Assembly (NCBI GenBank): GCA_023386675.1
Contig: JAEWJG010000341.1
Location: 1-17,525 of the forward strand
Direction of reading: 5' to 3'
DNA length: 17,525 nt
Origin: Actinomycetes bacterium
GTDB lineage: Bacteria > Actinomycetota > Actinomycetes > Actinomycetales > Microbacteriaceae
In this document: one piece after another, positions 9,065-16,828 of the stretch
How positions within the stretch are numbered: the stretch's first letter is position 1
How the letters are laid out: every line of letters starts with the position of its first letter
Translations under genes and position numbers: made by a program
The notes under the pieces: generated by a model
Seen by the model: the letters and a program-made list of their open reading frames with translations, nothing else
Database searches by the model: none
What the model was told of the DNA's origin: nothing

Positions 9065-10675
9065 TCAGTTGACGGCTTCGAACAGCGAGACGACATCCGC
9101 CTCGGGGTTCGTGAGCGTCAGGGTCAGCACCGGGCGGCCGTGCTCGCCGAGGACGCTCGCGTCGCCGGCGGCCTGGGCCTGGATGAGCTGGCCGAAGGTG
9201 AAGGGACGGCCGGGGATCTCGAGGTCCTCCGGTGCCGTCGCCGTGATCTGCAGGAACACGCCTACCGCCGGACCGCCCTTGTGGAACTGCCCGGTGGAGT
9301 GCAGGAAGCGCGGACCCCAGCCGAAGGTGACGGGGCGGTTCGCCTTGGCCGCCAGCAGGTCGCGGAGGCCCGCGAGCTGGGGGAGGGCGAGCCGGTCGAC
9401 GTAGGCCTGCACCGCGACGTAGCCGTCCGGGCCGAGCTGCGCGAGCAGCGCGTCCACCGCGGCGTCGAGGGTGTTCGCGTCGCCGAGGAAGGACCCGGTG
9501 GTCCGGACCTCGACGCCGCCCGCGGTGAACGCGGGAGCGGCGGGCTCCGGGCGGTTGTCGAGCAGGGCGCGCGCGGCGACCTTCGCGGCCTCCACGTCCG
9601 GCTGGTCGAACGGGTTGATCCCGAGAAGGCGCCCCGCGACGGCGACGGCGTACTCCCAGACGAGGATCTGCGCGCCGAGGCTGCCGGACACGAGGATCTC
9701 GCCCTCGTGCCGGTCGGCCGGGAACAGGTGGTGCGCCTCCGCGTTGGCGACGAGGCGGACGACCTGCAGGTCGGCGGGCTTCGACGTGAGCTCGGGTGCG
9801 AGCGTGTCGAGTACGACCGGCAGCAGGCCGGTGCCCTCCTTGCCGGTGGACTCGGCGATCAGCTGCTCTGCCCAGTCGGCGAAGCCGACGATGTGGGTGC
9901 CGTCCGAGACGATACCGAGCTTGTCCTTGAGCGGGCTCGTGCCGGCGATCGCGGCGCCCAGGACGAGGCCTGGGTTCTGCTCGTTGTCGACGGCGAGCTC
10001 GATCTGCGTTGCCTCTGCCTCGTCGAGCAGCTCGGAGATGTCGACGCCGGCGAGGCCCGAGGGCACTAGGCCGAACGCGGTCAGCGCCGAGTAGCGGCCG
10101 CCGACGTTCGGGTCGGCGTTGAAGACGCGGTAGCCGGCCTCGCGGGCGGACTGGTCCAGCGGCGAGCCGGGGTCGGTGACGACCACGATGCGCTCGCGCG
10201 GGTCGATGCCCGCATCCTGGAACCACTTCTCGTACACGCGGCGCTGGCTGTCCGTCTCGAGCGTGGAGCCCGACTTCGACGAGATGACGACCGCGGTCGC
10301 CTCCAGCCGGTCGCGCAGCGCGGCGAGCACCTGGCCCGGGTCGGTCGAGTCGAGCACCGTCAGCTCGGCCTCGGCCGTCCGGGTGATGACCTCCGGCGCG
10401 AGCGACGAGCCGCCCATGCCGCCGAGCACGATGTGGTTGACGCCCTTGGCGTGCAACTCGTCGCGCAGGGCGACGATCTCGGGCACGAGCGGACGAGAGA
10501 TGGCGACCGCCTCGGTCCAGCCCAGGCGCTTGCTCGCCTCGGCTTCGGCGTCCGGGCCCCAGAGGGCCGGGTCCTGGGCGGTGATGCCCGACGCGACCTT
10601 GTCGGCGACCAACTGGGGCACGACGGTGCGGACGGCCTCGGCCGCCGGACCGGTGACGTGGATGCGGAACGTCAC
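9065..10675 (-). CDS. pgi: Glucose-6-phosphate isomerase
   Basis: A 536-residue isomerase interconverting glucose-6-phosphate and fructose-6-phosphate. The SIS-type sugar-phosphate motifs are LGGMGGSSLAPE (residues 84-95), STDPGQ, SSKSGSTLET (132-141) and VVTDPGSPLD. The N-terminal ITAQDPALWGPDAEAEASKR is of the kind seen in the isomerase half of bacterial transaldolase/isomerase fusion proteins, not in the E. coli-type enzyme. GTG at 10675 overlaps the tal stop by four bases (GTGA), so translation should be coupled to tal. In mycobacteria pgi lies elsewhere; here it sits between tal and zwf and feeds fructose-6-phosphate back to zwf. Confidence 0.93.
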   Translation of the reverse strand: MTFRIHVTGPAAEAVRTVVPQLVADKVASGITAQDPALWGPDAEAEASKRLGWTEAVAISRPLVPEIVALRDELHAKGVNHIVLGGMGGSSLAPEVITRTAEAELTVLDSTDPGQVLAALRDRLEATAVVISSKSGSTLETDSQRRVYEKWFQDAGIDPRERIVVVTDPGSPLDQSAREAGYRVFNADPNVGGRYSALTAFGLVPSGLAGVDISELLDEAEATQIELAVDNEQNPGLVLGAAIAGTSPLKDKLGIVSDGTHIVGFADWAEQLIAESTGKEGTGLLPVVLDTLAPELTSKPADLQVVRLVANAEAHHLFPADRHEGEILVSGSLGAQILVWEYAVAVAGRLLGINPFDQPDVEAAKVAARALLDNRPEPAAPAFTAGGVEVRTTGSFLGDANTLDAAVDALLAQLGPDGYVAVQAYVDRLALPQLAGLRDLLAAKANRPVTFGWGPRFLHSTGQFHKGGPAVGVFLQITATAPEDLEIPGRPFTFGQLIQAQAAGDASVLGEHGRPVLTLTLTNPEADVVSLFEAVN

Positions 10676-11802
10676 TTGGCGGCTCCCTCGAGGGCGTTCT
10701 TCACAGTCTCGACGAGCTCGTCCCACGAGACGACGAACTTGTCGACGCCCTCGCGCTCCAGGAGCTCGGTGACCTCGTCGTAGCTGATGCCGAGGTCGGC
10801 GAGCTTGTTGAGGACGTCGTTCGACTCGGCGTAGCTGCCCGTGACGGTGTCGCCGGTGATGTTGCCGTGGTCGAAGGTGGCGTCGAGGGTCTTCTCCGGC
10901 ATGGTGTTGACCGTGTTGGGAGCGACGAGCGCCTCGACGTAGAGCGTGTCGGGGAGGCTCGGGTCCTTGACGCCGGTGGAGGCCCACAGCGGACGCTGCT
11001 CGTTCGCGCCGGCCTCGATGAGGAGCTTCGCGCGCTCGGTGGCGAAGGCCTGCTCATACACCTCGTAGGCGAGGCGGGCGTTGGCGATGCCGGCCTTGCT
11101 CTTGAGGGCCTCCGCCTCATCCGTGCCGATCGCCGAGAGGCGCTTGTCCACCTCGGTGTCGACGCGGGAGACGAAGAACGAGGCGACCGAGTGGATGCCG
11201 GAGAGGTCGATGCCCGCCTCCTTGGCCTTCTCGAGGCCGGTGAGGTAGGCGTTGATGACCTCGCGGTAGCGCTCGAGGCTGAAGATCAGGGTCACGTTGA
11301 CGCTGATGCCCGCTGCGATCGTCTCGGTGATGGCCTCCAGACCCTCCACCGTGGCGGGGATCTTGATCATCACGTTCTGCTTCTGGATCTTGTCCGAGAG
11401 CTTCTTGGCGGCGTGGATGGTGGCCTGCGTGTCGTGGGCGAGCCCCGGGGCGACCTCGATGGAGACGCGGCCGTCGACGCCGTTGCTGCGCTCGAACACC
11501 TCGTGGAAGATGTCGCTCGCGTTGGCGACGTCGTCGGTGGTGATCTCGAAGATCGCGTCGTCGACCGAGACGCCGGCGGCGGCGAGCTGGCGGACCTGCT
11601 CGTCGTACACCTCGCCCTTGGAGAGGGCGGCGGCGAAGATCGTCGGGTTCGTGGTGACGCCGACGACGTTCTTCTCGGCGATCAGCTTCTGCAGGCCGCC
11701 GGAGTTGATGCGTTCACGGGAGAGGTCGTCCAGCCAGATGCTGACGCCCGCGGCCGACAGGGCGGCGGTGGGGGTCTGGGTGGTGGAGTGTGTGTCAGTC
11801 AT
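10672..11802 (-). CDS. tal: Transaldolase
   Basis: A 376-residue transaldolase moving a dihydroxyacetone unit between sugar phosphates in the non-oxidative pentose phosphate branch. The Schiff-base lysine is Lys147 in NVMIKIPAT. Other family motifs: SIWLDDLSRERI (from 21; includes the usual catalytic Asp), GVTTNPTIF, FEITTDDV, SVNVTLIFSLERY and LWASTGVKDP. The length fits the longer actinobacterial class. ATG at 11802 has GGAGA upstream (9 bases), in an unusually AT-rich 47-base gap after tkt that also has a small GCAAT/ATTGC inverted repeat (11816-11834). Its stop overlaps pgi. Confidence 0.97.
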   Translation of the reverse strand: MTDTHSTTQTPTAALSAAGVSIWLDDLSRERINSGGLQKLIAEKNVVGVTTNPTIFAAALSKGEVYDEQVRQLAAAGVSVDDAIFEITTDDVANASDIFHEVFERSNGVDGRVSIEVAPGLAHDTQATIHAAKKLSDKIQKQNVMIKIPATVEGLEAITETIAAGISVNVTLIFSLERYREVINAYLTGLEKAKEAGIDLSGIHSVASFFVSRVDTEVDKRLSAIGTDEAEALKSKAGIANARLAYEVYEQAFATERAKLLIEAGANEQRPLWASTGVKDPSLPDTLYVEALVAPNTVNTMPEKTLDATFDHGNITGDTVTGSYAESNDVLNKLADLGISYDEVTELLEREGVDKFVVSWDELVETVKNALEGAAK

Positions 11803-11849
11803 TTTTTCTATCTCCGCAATTTCTCTTCTATTGCCTTCGGGGCCCGCGC

Positions 11850-13940
11850 TCAGAGCGACGCGAGCGATTCCTTGGCGGCGGACACCGCGTGCTCGGTGGT
11901 CATGCCGAACTCGCGGAACAGGGTCTTGTAGTCGGCCGAGGCACCGAAGTGCTCGATCGAGACGCTCCGGCCGTGGTCTCCGACGATCTTGTCCCAGGCG
12001 AGCGCGAGGCCGGCCTCGATCGAGACGCGCGCCTTGATCTCGCTGGGGAGCACCTTCTCCTGGTACTCGGCAGGCTGCTCGGCGAACCACTCCAGGCTCG
12101 GGGCGGACACGACGCGGGCGTTGATGCCCTCGCCGCGCAGCACCTCGCGGGCCTCGAGCGCGATCTGCACCTCGGAGCCGGTCGCGATGAAGATCAGGTC
12201 GGGGGTGCCGCCCGGCGCCTCGGCCAGGATGTACGCGCCCTTGGCGACGTTCTTGGCCGACGCGAGGGTGTCGCCCTCCGCGTCGCCCTCGCCGCGCTCG
12301 AACACCGGGATGTTCTGACGGGTCAGCGCGATTCCGGCCGGGCCCTGGCGGCGCTCGAGGATGGTCTTCCACGCCCAGGCGACCTCGTTGGCGTCGCCGG
12401 GGCGGACCACCGAGAAGTTCGGGATGGCGCGCAGCGTCGACAGCTGCTCGATCGGCTGGTGCGTGGGGCCGTCCTCGCCGAGGGCGACCGAGTCGTGCGT
12501 CCAGACGAAGATCGACGGGATGTTCATCAGCGCCGACAGGCGGAGCGAAGGCCGCTGGTAGTCGCTGAAGATCAGGAACGTCCCGCCGAACGGGCGGGTC
12601 GGGCCGTGCAGCACGATGCCGTTGATGATCGCGGCCATCGCGTGCTCGCGGATGCCGAAGTGCAGCACGCGGCCGTAGGGGTTGCCCGTCCACTCGTGCG
12701 TCGAGCGCTCGGCCGGCACGAACGACGCGGCGCTCTCGATCGTCGTGTTGTTCGACTCGGCGAGGTCGGCGGAGCCGCCCCACAGCTCGGGCATGGCCGG
12801 GGCGATGGCGTTGAGAACCTTGCCGCTCGCGGCGCGAGTGGAGACGTCCTTGCCCGGCTCGAAGACGGGGATGACGCTCTCGAGGTCGGGCGCCTCGCCC
12901 GACAGCAGGCGGTCGAGCAGCTCCTTGCGCTCGGGGTTTGCCGACGCCCAGGCGTCGAAGCCCTTCTGCCACTCGGCGCGCTCCTCGGCGCCCCGTTCGA
13001 TCGCCTTGCGGGTGTGCTCGATGACCTCGTCGGCGACCTCGAAGGTCTGCTCCGGGTCGAAGCCGAGCACCTCCTTGACGGCGCGCAGCTCGTCGGCGCC
13101 CAGCGCGGAACCGTGGATCTTGCCGGTGTTCTGCTTCTTCGGCGACGGCCAGCCGATGATCGTCTTCAGGATGATCAGCGACGGCTTGTCGGTGACGGCC
13201 TTGGCGTTCTCGATGGCCGTGTAGAGCTCCTCGACGTCCTCCTGGTAGACGCCGGTCTTCTTCCAGTCGACGACCTGGACATCCCAGTGGTACGCCTCGT
13301 AGCGCGCCTTGACGTCCTCCGTGAAGGCGATGTCGGTGTCGTCCTCGATCGAGATCTGGTTGCTGTCGTAGATCGCGATGAGGTTGCCGAGCTCCTGGTG
13401 CCCGGCGAGCGACGAGGCCTCGGAGCTGACGCCCTCCTCCAGGTCGCCGTCCGACGCGATCACGTAGATGTGGTGGTCGAACGGGCTGGTGCCCGGCGCG
13501 GCGTCCGGATCGAACAGACCGCGCTCGAAACGCTGCGCATAAGCGAAACCGACGGCGGAGGAGATGCCCTGACCGAGAGGTCCGGTGGTGATCTCCACGC
13601 CGTCGGTGTGTCCGTACTCGGGGTGGCCCGGGGTGAGGGAGCCCCAGGTGCGGAGCTTCTTCAGATCGTCGAGCTCAAGGCCGTACCCGCCCAGGTAGAG
13701 CTGGATGTACTGGGTCAGCGACGAGTGGCCGGCCGAGAGGATGAACCGGTCGCGGCCGAGCCAGTGCTGGTCCTTCGGGTCGCGGCGCATCACCTTCTGG
13801 AAGAGCAGGTAGGCGGCGGGGGCGAGGCTCATGGCGGTGCCGGGATGACCGTTGCCCACCTTCTCCACCGCGTCGGCCGCGAGAACGCGAGCCGTGTCTA
13901 CCGCCTTGTTGTCAATGGGATCCCACTGCAGTGCTGCCAC
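11850..13940 (-). CDS. tkt: Transketolase
   Basis: A 696-residue thiamine-diphosphate enzyme moving two-carbon units between sugar phosphates; first gene of the pentose phosphate operon. Conserved sites: GNGHPGTAMS with His32, RFILSAGHSS, GPLGQGISSAVG, the cofactor and metal site IASDGDLEEG (Asp164 and Asp166) with YDSNQISI, and the catalytic Glu432 in GIREHAMAA. HDSVALGEDGPTHQPIEQL follows. The start is GTG at 13940, with GAAGGG (minus strand 13958-13953) 12 bases upstream, a rather long spacing. Upstream frames lack transketolase sequence. The leader is about 120 bases from the promoters at 14065-14099. Confidence 0.97.
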   Translation of the reverse strand: MAALQWDPIDNKAVDTARVLAADAVEKVGNGHPGTAMSLAPAAYLLFQKVMRRDPKDQHWLGRDRFILSAGHSSLTQYIQLYLGGYGLELDDLKKLRTWGSLTPGHPEYGHTDGVEITTGPLGQGISSAVGFAYAQRFERGLFDPDAAPGTSPFDHHIYVIASDGDLEEGVSSEASSLAGHQELGNLIAIYDSNQISIEDDTDIAFTEDVKARYEAYHWDVQVVDWKKTGVYQEDVEELYTAIENAKAVTDKPSLIILKTIIGWPSPKKQNTGKIHGSALGADELRAVKEVLGFDPEQTFEVADEVIEHTRKAIERGAEERAEWQKGFDAWASANPERKELLDRLLSGEAPDLESVIPVFEPGKDVSTRAASGKVLNAIAPAMPELWGGSADLAESNNTTIESAASFVPAERSTHEWTGNPYGRVLHFGIREHAMAAIINGIVLHGPTRPFGGTFLIFSDYQRPSLRLSALMNIPSIFVWTHDSVALGEDGPTHQPIEQLSTLRAIPNFSVVRPGDANEVAWAWKTILERRQGPAGIALTRQNIPVFERGEGDAEGDTLASAKNVAKGAYILAEAPGGTPDLIFIATGSEVQIALEAREVLRGEGINARVVSAPSLEWFAEQPAEYQEKVLPSEIKARVSIEAGLALAWDKIVGDHGRSVSIEHFGASADYKTLFREFGMTTEHAVSAAKESLASL

Positions 13941-14064
13941 GTTGAAAACTGACCCTTCGTAGAAATGGTGAGGGTCGTCGTGGAACCCGCACCGGTTGAG
14001 GTAGTGCGCGCCGTGGACGTCATCGGCGCCGCGCCGCGAGGGCGTCGGCTGGCGAGCACCTCCC

Positions 14065-14070
14065 AGTATA
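14065..14070 (-). promoter_or_regulatory. Possible housekeeping -10 box of the tkt operon
   Basis: TATACT on the minus strand, immediately downstream of the ECF-type GTT described next. The -35 region 17 bases upstream reads CCCCAT, which is poor. It could give basal expression of the operon. Tentative. Confidence 0.4.
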
Positions 14071-14073
14071 GGT

Positions 14074-14099
14074 AACGCGCTGGAAACATGGGGTGTTCC
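14074..14099 (-). promoter_or_regulatory. SigR/SigH-type ECF promoter of the tkt operon
   Basis: On the minus strand GGAAC (14099-14095) and GTT (14076-14074) are separated by exactly 18 bases. This is the published SigR/SigH consensus of actinobacteria, GGAAY-N18-GTT. The site points at tkt, with transcription expected near 14066, about 125 bases before the GTG start. Related stress sigma factors (SigE type) use a similar -35, so the exact sigma factor is inferred. Confidence 0.55.
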
Positions 14100-14162
14100 C
14101 CCAGGTGGTTGTGCCAGTGACCCGTTCGGGGTACCGCCGGACTACACCTCTACAGCGTGTCG

Positions 14163-14168
14163 TAGACT
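14163..14168 (+). promoter_or_regulatory. Possible -10 box of ctaB
   Basis: TAGACT lies 46 bases before the ctaB ATG, in the divergent space with tkt. No clear -35 is visible. A perfect 12-base palindrome GGCGGATCCGCC (14175-14186) begins where transcription would start and could be an operator or a leader hairpin. Confidence 0.35.
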
Positions 14169-14214
14169 GGACCGGGCGGATCCGCCGGACACCATCAAGA
14201 ACCACCGAGGAGCA

Positions 14215-15135
14215 ATGGACGTCGCTGTAGAGAGCCGTGTCGAACCGGGCCGCATCGGCGTCGCTCGCAAGGTGAAGGCGTACTTCGCGCTCACCAAGCC
14301 GCGGGTCGTCGAGCTGCTGCTGGTGACGACGGTCCCCACGATGATCCTCGCCGCGAACGGCATCCCGAGCCTGTGGCTCGTGCTCGCGACGGTCGTCGGC
14401 GGCTACATGAGCGCGGGCTCGGCCGGTGCCTTCAACTGCTACATCGACCGCGACATCGACCGCGTGATGCGCCGTACCAAGAACCGTCCGCTGGTGACGG
14501 GGGAGCTGTCCGACCGCGAGGCGCTCGTCTTCGCGTGGGCGCTCGGCATCGCGTCCGTCCTGGTGCTCGGCTTCTTCACGAACTGGCTCGCCGCCGGCCT
14601 GTCGGTCGCGGCCATCCTGCTCTACGTGGTCTTCTACACGCTGATCCTCAAGCGCCGCACTCCTCAGAACATCGTGTGGGGCGGCGTCGCCGGCTGCATG
14701 CCCGTGCTGATCGGCTGGGCCGCGGTGACCGGGTCGCTCGACTGGGCGCCGTTCATCCTGTTCGGCATCATCTTCCTCTGGACGCCGCCGCACTACTGGC
14801 CGCTGTCGATGAAGTACCGCTCGGACTATCAGGAGGCGGGCGTCCCGATGCTCGCGGTGGTCCGCGGCCGCGCGGTGGTCGGCCTGCAGGTCATCCTGTA
14901 CGCGTGGGCCATGGTGGCCTGCTCGCTGCTGCTCATCCCGGTCGGGCACATGGGACTGCTGTACACCGCCGTCGCGCTGGTCGCCGGCGGCTGGTTCATC
15001 TACGAGTCGCACCGCCTGTACAACCTGGCGATCCGGCACGAGAGCGTCTCGCCGATGCGCGTCTTCCACGGCTCGATCGCGTATCTGACGCTCATCTTCC
15101 TCGCGGTCGCGATCGACCCGCTGCTGCCCTTCTGA
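14215..15135 (+). CDS. ctaB: Protoheme IX farnesyltransferase (heme O synthase)
   Basis: A 306-residue integral membrane prenyltransferase (UbiA superfamily) that adds farnesyl to heme B, making heme O for cytochrome oxidase. The first Asp-rich site is NCYIDRDIDRVMRRTKNRP, an N-x3-D-x3-D pattern around residue 78. The second polar region is MKYRSDYQEAGVPML. LTKPRVVELLL near residue 22 is the usual start of the first membrane segment, and about eight or nine hydrophobic segments follow. The ATG at 14215 has GAGGAG only two bases before it, an unusually short spacing; the N-terminus still resembles relatives, so I keep it. Divergent from tkt, as in other actinobacteria. Confidence 0.95.
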   Translation: MDVAVESRVEPGRIGVARKVKAYFALTKPRVVELLLVTTVPTMILAANGIPSLWLVLATVVGGYMSAGSAGAFNCYIDRDIDRVMRRTKNRPLVTGELSDREALVFAWALGIASVLVLGFFTNWLAAGLSVAAILLYVVFYTLILKRRTPQNIVWGGVAGCMPVLIGWAAVTGSLDWAPFILFGIIFLWTPPHYWPLSMKYRSDYQEAGVPMLAVVRGRAVVGLQVILYAWAMVACSLLLIPVGHMGLLYTAVALVAGGWFIYESHRLYNLAIRHESVSPMRVFHGSIAYLTLIFLAVAIDPLLPF

Positions 15136-15176
15136 GCTTTCGTCAGCATCCTGTGGCGCACGGCCGCTCGCGCGCC

Positions 15177-15182
15177 TAGCAT
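15177..15182 (+). promoter_or_regulatory. -10 box giving a leaderless acetyltransferase mRNA
   Basis: TAGCAT ends six bases before the ATG at 15189, the spacing expected when transcription begins at the start codon itself. No Shine-Dalgarno is present upstream of that ATG, which fits leaderless translation, common in actinobacteria. The -35 region (TGTGGC at 15152-15157) is weak. Confidence 0.5.
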
Positions 15183-15188
15183 GTGCGC

Positions 15189-15749
15189 ATGACGGCACCG
15201 CTGCTGACCGCCCGCCTGCTGACGCCCCGGCTCGTGCTCGATCAGCCGGGAGAGATCGACATCCCGGACGTGCTGGACGCCTGCCAGGACGCGGAGACGC
15301 GCGCCTGGGTGCCCCTGCCCGTGCCGTACACGCGCGAGAGCGCGGAGTTCTTCGTACGCTCGTACTGCCCGCACGGGCTCGCGAGTCGCCGGTACACGGT
15401 ATGGGCGCTGCACCTGAGCACGGGCGGGCGGATGCTCGGCGCGCTCGAGGTGCGGCGCGACGACCGGGCGGGGTCCGCGTCTCTCGGGTGCTGGTCAGGG
15501 CCGTGGGCGCGCGGGCGTGGCTACATGCGGGAGGCCCTGGGGGCGGTGACGCGGCACGCGCTCGACCCGGGGGGTCTGGCGTTCGAGAGGCTCAATTGGG
15601 AGTATGTGCCGGGCAACGAGACGAGCCGGCGGCTCGCCGACGCGGTCGGCTTCGACTTCCGCGCGGGCCTGCGCACCGTGGTCGAGCTCCACGGCGATCA
15701 CCGCGAGGCGCGCGTCGGGACCCTACACCGCGACGACGTCCGCTTCTGA
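15189..15749 (+). CDS. GNAT-family N-acetyltransferase
   Basis: A 186-residue protein with the Acetyltransf_3/RimJ-RimL style of GNAT fold. LLTARLLTPRLVLDQP is the typical N-terminal strand, YTVWALHLSTGGRMLGALEV the central sheet, and GPWARGRGYMREALGAV the acetyl-CoA pyrophosphate loop (motif A, R-G-R-G-Y). WEYVPGNETSRRLADAVGF is the C-terminal motif B, where the side-chain pattern NxxSxxLxxxxGF is retained. The substrate is unknown: RimJ/L relatives modify ribosomal proteins or small amines and drugs. An in-frame GTG at 15183 is possible, but the -10 box at 15177-15182 favours 15189. The last 27 bases overlap ctaA on the other strand. Confidence 0.85.
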   Translation: MTAPLLTARLLTPRLVLDQPGEIDIPDVLDACQDAETRAWVPLPVPYTRESAEFFVRSYCPHGLASRRYTVWALHLSTGGRMLGALEVRRDDRAGSASLGCWSGPWARGRGYMREALGAVTRHALDPGGLAFERLNWEYVPGNETSRRLADAVGFDFRAGLRTVVELHGDHREARVGTLHRDDVRF

Positions 15750-16664
15750 GCCGGCGGTGACGTCGAGCAGCGACGCCGGCGCCTTCAGCGCCAACACGAC
15801 CGCGGTCATGGCGGAGGCCAGCAGCGCGGCGAGCATCATGTGCACGCCGACGAGGATGCCCGGCAGCCCGGTGTTCGCCTGGATGAGACCCACGGCGATC
15901 TGAGCGAACTCGACCGCGAGCAGCAGGCGCGTGAAGAGGTGCACCCGGGTCGTCCGGTACCGGAACGACCCGATTACCAGCACGACGGTCAGGGCGAAGG
16001 TGACGTACGCCGGGATGGCATGGACGTGCTGCAGGATCTCCGAGTTCAGGCCGTTCCTCGGCGCGTTCGCATCGCCCGCGTGCGGTCCGCTGCCGGTGGT
16101 GAGGATGCCGACCAGGATCGTCAGCGCCACCACGCCGCTGGTGAGGTGGGCGACGCCCGCGAACCACCCGGGCACGGCGCGGACGCGCGGCCCCGGTACG
16201 GCGTAGAGACGGAACACGAACGCCGTGCACAGCCCGACGAGCGCGATCGACACGACGAAGTGGAAGCCCACGACGTACGGGTTCAGCCCGCTGAGAACGC
16301 TCAGGCCGCCGACGACCGCCTGGGCGGGGATGCCGAGGCCGGCGATCAAGGTCAGCCAGAACAGGTCGGGCCGCTGCTTCCGCAGCCGCAGGATCGCGAC
16401 GAAGGCGACGATCGCGACGAGGCCGAGCAGGACGCTGAGCACGCGGTTGCCGAACTCGATGATCCCGTGCACGCCCATCTCGGGCGTGTTGACGAGGGAG
16501 TCCGCCGTGCACTTGGGCCAGGTGGGGCAGCCGAGCCCGCTGGCCGTCAGGCGGACGAGGCCGCCCGTGCCGACCAGGACGACCTGCCCGACGAGGTACA
16601 CCCAGCCGATCACCTTGAGGCGCGCATCCACGCGGTCCGGCAGCCAGGCGATCAAGCGGTTCAT
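15723..16664 (-). CDS. ctaA: Heme A synthase CtaA
   Basis: A 313-residue membrane protein of the COX15/CtaA family that oxidises heme O to heme A; partner of CtaB. About eight hydrophobic segments are visible in two pseudo-repeats. Probable heme ligands are His66 (with Glu70 in VHGIIEFGNR), His135 (in GFHFVV), His213 or His215 (in LQHVHAIPAY) and His275 (in GVHMM). The extracytoplasmic cysteine pair, Cys46 and Cys52 in GLGCPTWPKC, is like the one in B. subtilis CtaA. ATG at 16664 is chosen because the protein then starts MNRLIAWLP, as in relatives; the ribosome site before it is weak (GAGACGAGA). A longer in-frame start has no family resemblance. It converges on the acetyltransferase gene with 27 bases shared. 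Confidence 0.95.
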   Translation of the reverse strand: MNRLIAWLPDRVDARLKVIGWVYLVGQVVLVGTGGLVRLTASGLGCPTWPKCTADSLVNTPEMGVHGIIEFGNRVLSVLLGLVAIVAFVAILRLRKQRPDLFWLTLIAGLGIPAQAVVGGLSVLSGLNPYVVGFHFVVSIALVGLCTAFVFRLYAVPGPRVRAVPGWFAGVAHLTSGVVALTILVGILTTGSGPHAGDANAPRNGLNSEILQHVHAIPAYVTFALTVVLVIGSFRYRTTRVHLFTRLLLAVEFAQIAVGLIQANTGLPGILVGVHMMLAALLASAMTAVVLALKAPASLLDVTAGSEADVVAV

Positions 16665-16730
16665 GGTCTCGTCTCGGGTCTCGTTCGGCGGAGGGGATGC
16701 GGATACTCGGGCAACGCGCAGGCGCGCCTC

Positions 16731-16758
16731 TGTTTTTACCTCGCCGCACCTGTAGAAT
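16731..16758 (+). promoter_or_regulatory. Possible promoter facing sufB, upstream of the hairpin region
   Basis: TAGAAT (16753-16758) is a strong -10 match. TGTTTT (16731-16736), 16 bases upstream, is a partial -35 match. Transcription from about 16765 would carry the inverted repeat and run about 205 bases before reaching sufB. Confidence 0.35.
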
Positions 16759-16765
16759 TGATGGG

Positions 16766-16827
16766 TTCGAGGAACGCGCCTCGGTGCGCGTGCCCGATGG
16801 CGGCGCATGGCGGCCCGTCTCCTCGAA
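16766..16827. repeat. Inverted repeat with nested hairpin
   Basis: TTCGAGGA (16766-16773) and TCCTCGAA (16820-16827) are perfect 8-base inverted copies. Inside, ACGCGC (16774-16779) and GCGCGT (16786-16791) form a second 6-bp stem with a 6-base loop. The outer and inner stems stack with no gap between the two left arms. ATGGCGG occurs twice, 10 bases apart (16797 and 16807). It could be a structured leader or an operator for a dimeric regulator. Confidence 0.45.
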
Positions 16828-16828
16828 C

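Noticed and set aside
11816..11834. GCAAT/ATTGC inverted repeat in the AT-rich tkt-tal gap
   Set aside because: Only 5 bp with a 9-base loop; too weak to call a terminator or regulatory hairpin.
11790..13952. 720-codon open frame on the + strand opposite tkt
   Set aside because: It is the antisense shadow of tkt in high-GC DNA; it is rich in Arg, Leu, Val, Asp and Gly, with no family signal or ribosome site.
13898..14089. 63-codon frame on the - strand at the tkt start, as a possible leader peptide
   Set aside because: Its ATG lies upstream of the predicted transcription start, and it overlaps tkt in another frame with no ribosome site.
15155..15176. GGCGC/GCGCC pair after ctaB as a terminator
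   Set aside because: Five-bp stem with a 12-base loop in GC-rich DNA, easily due to chance.
16763..16775. GGGTTCGAGG resembling a tRNA T-arm or an attachment site
   Set aside because: No cloverleaf, acceptor stem or anticodon arm fits around it, and no duplicated copy or integrase is present.
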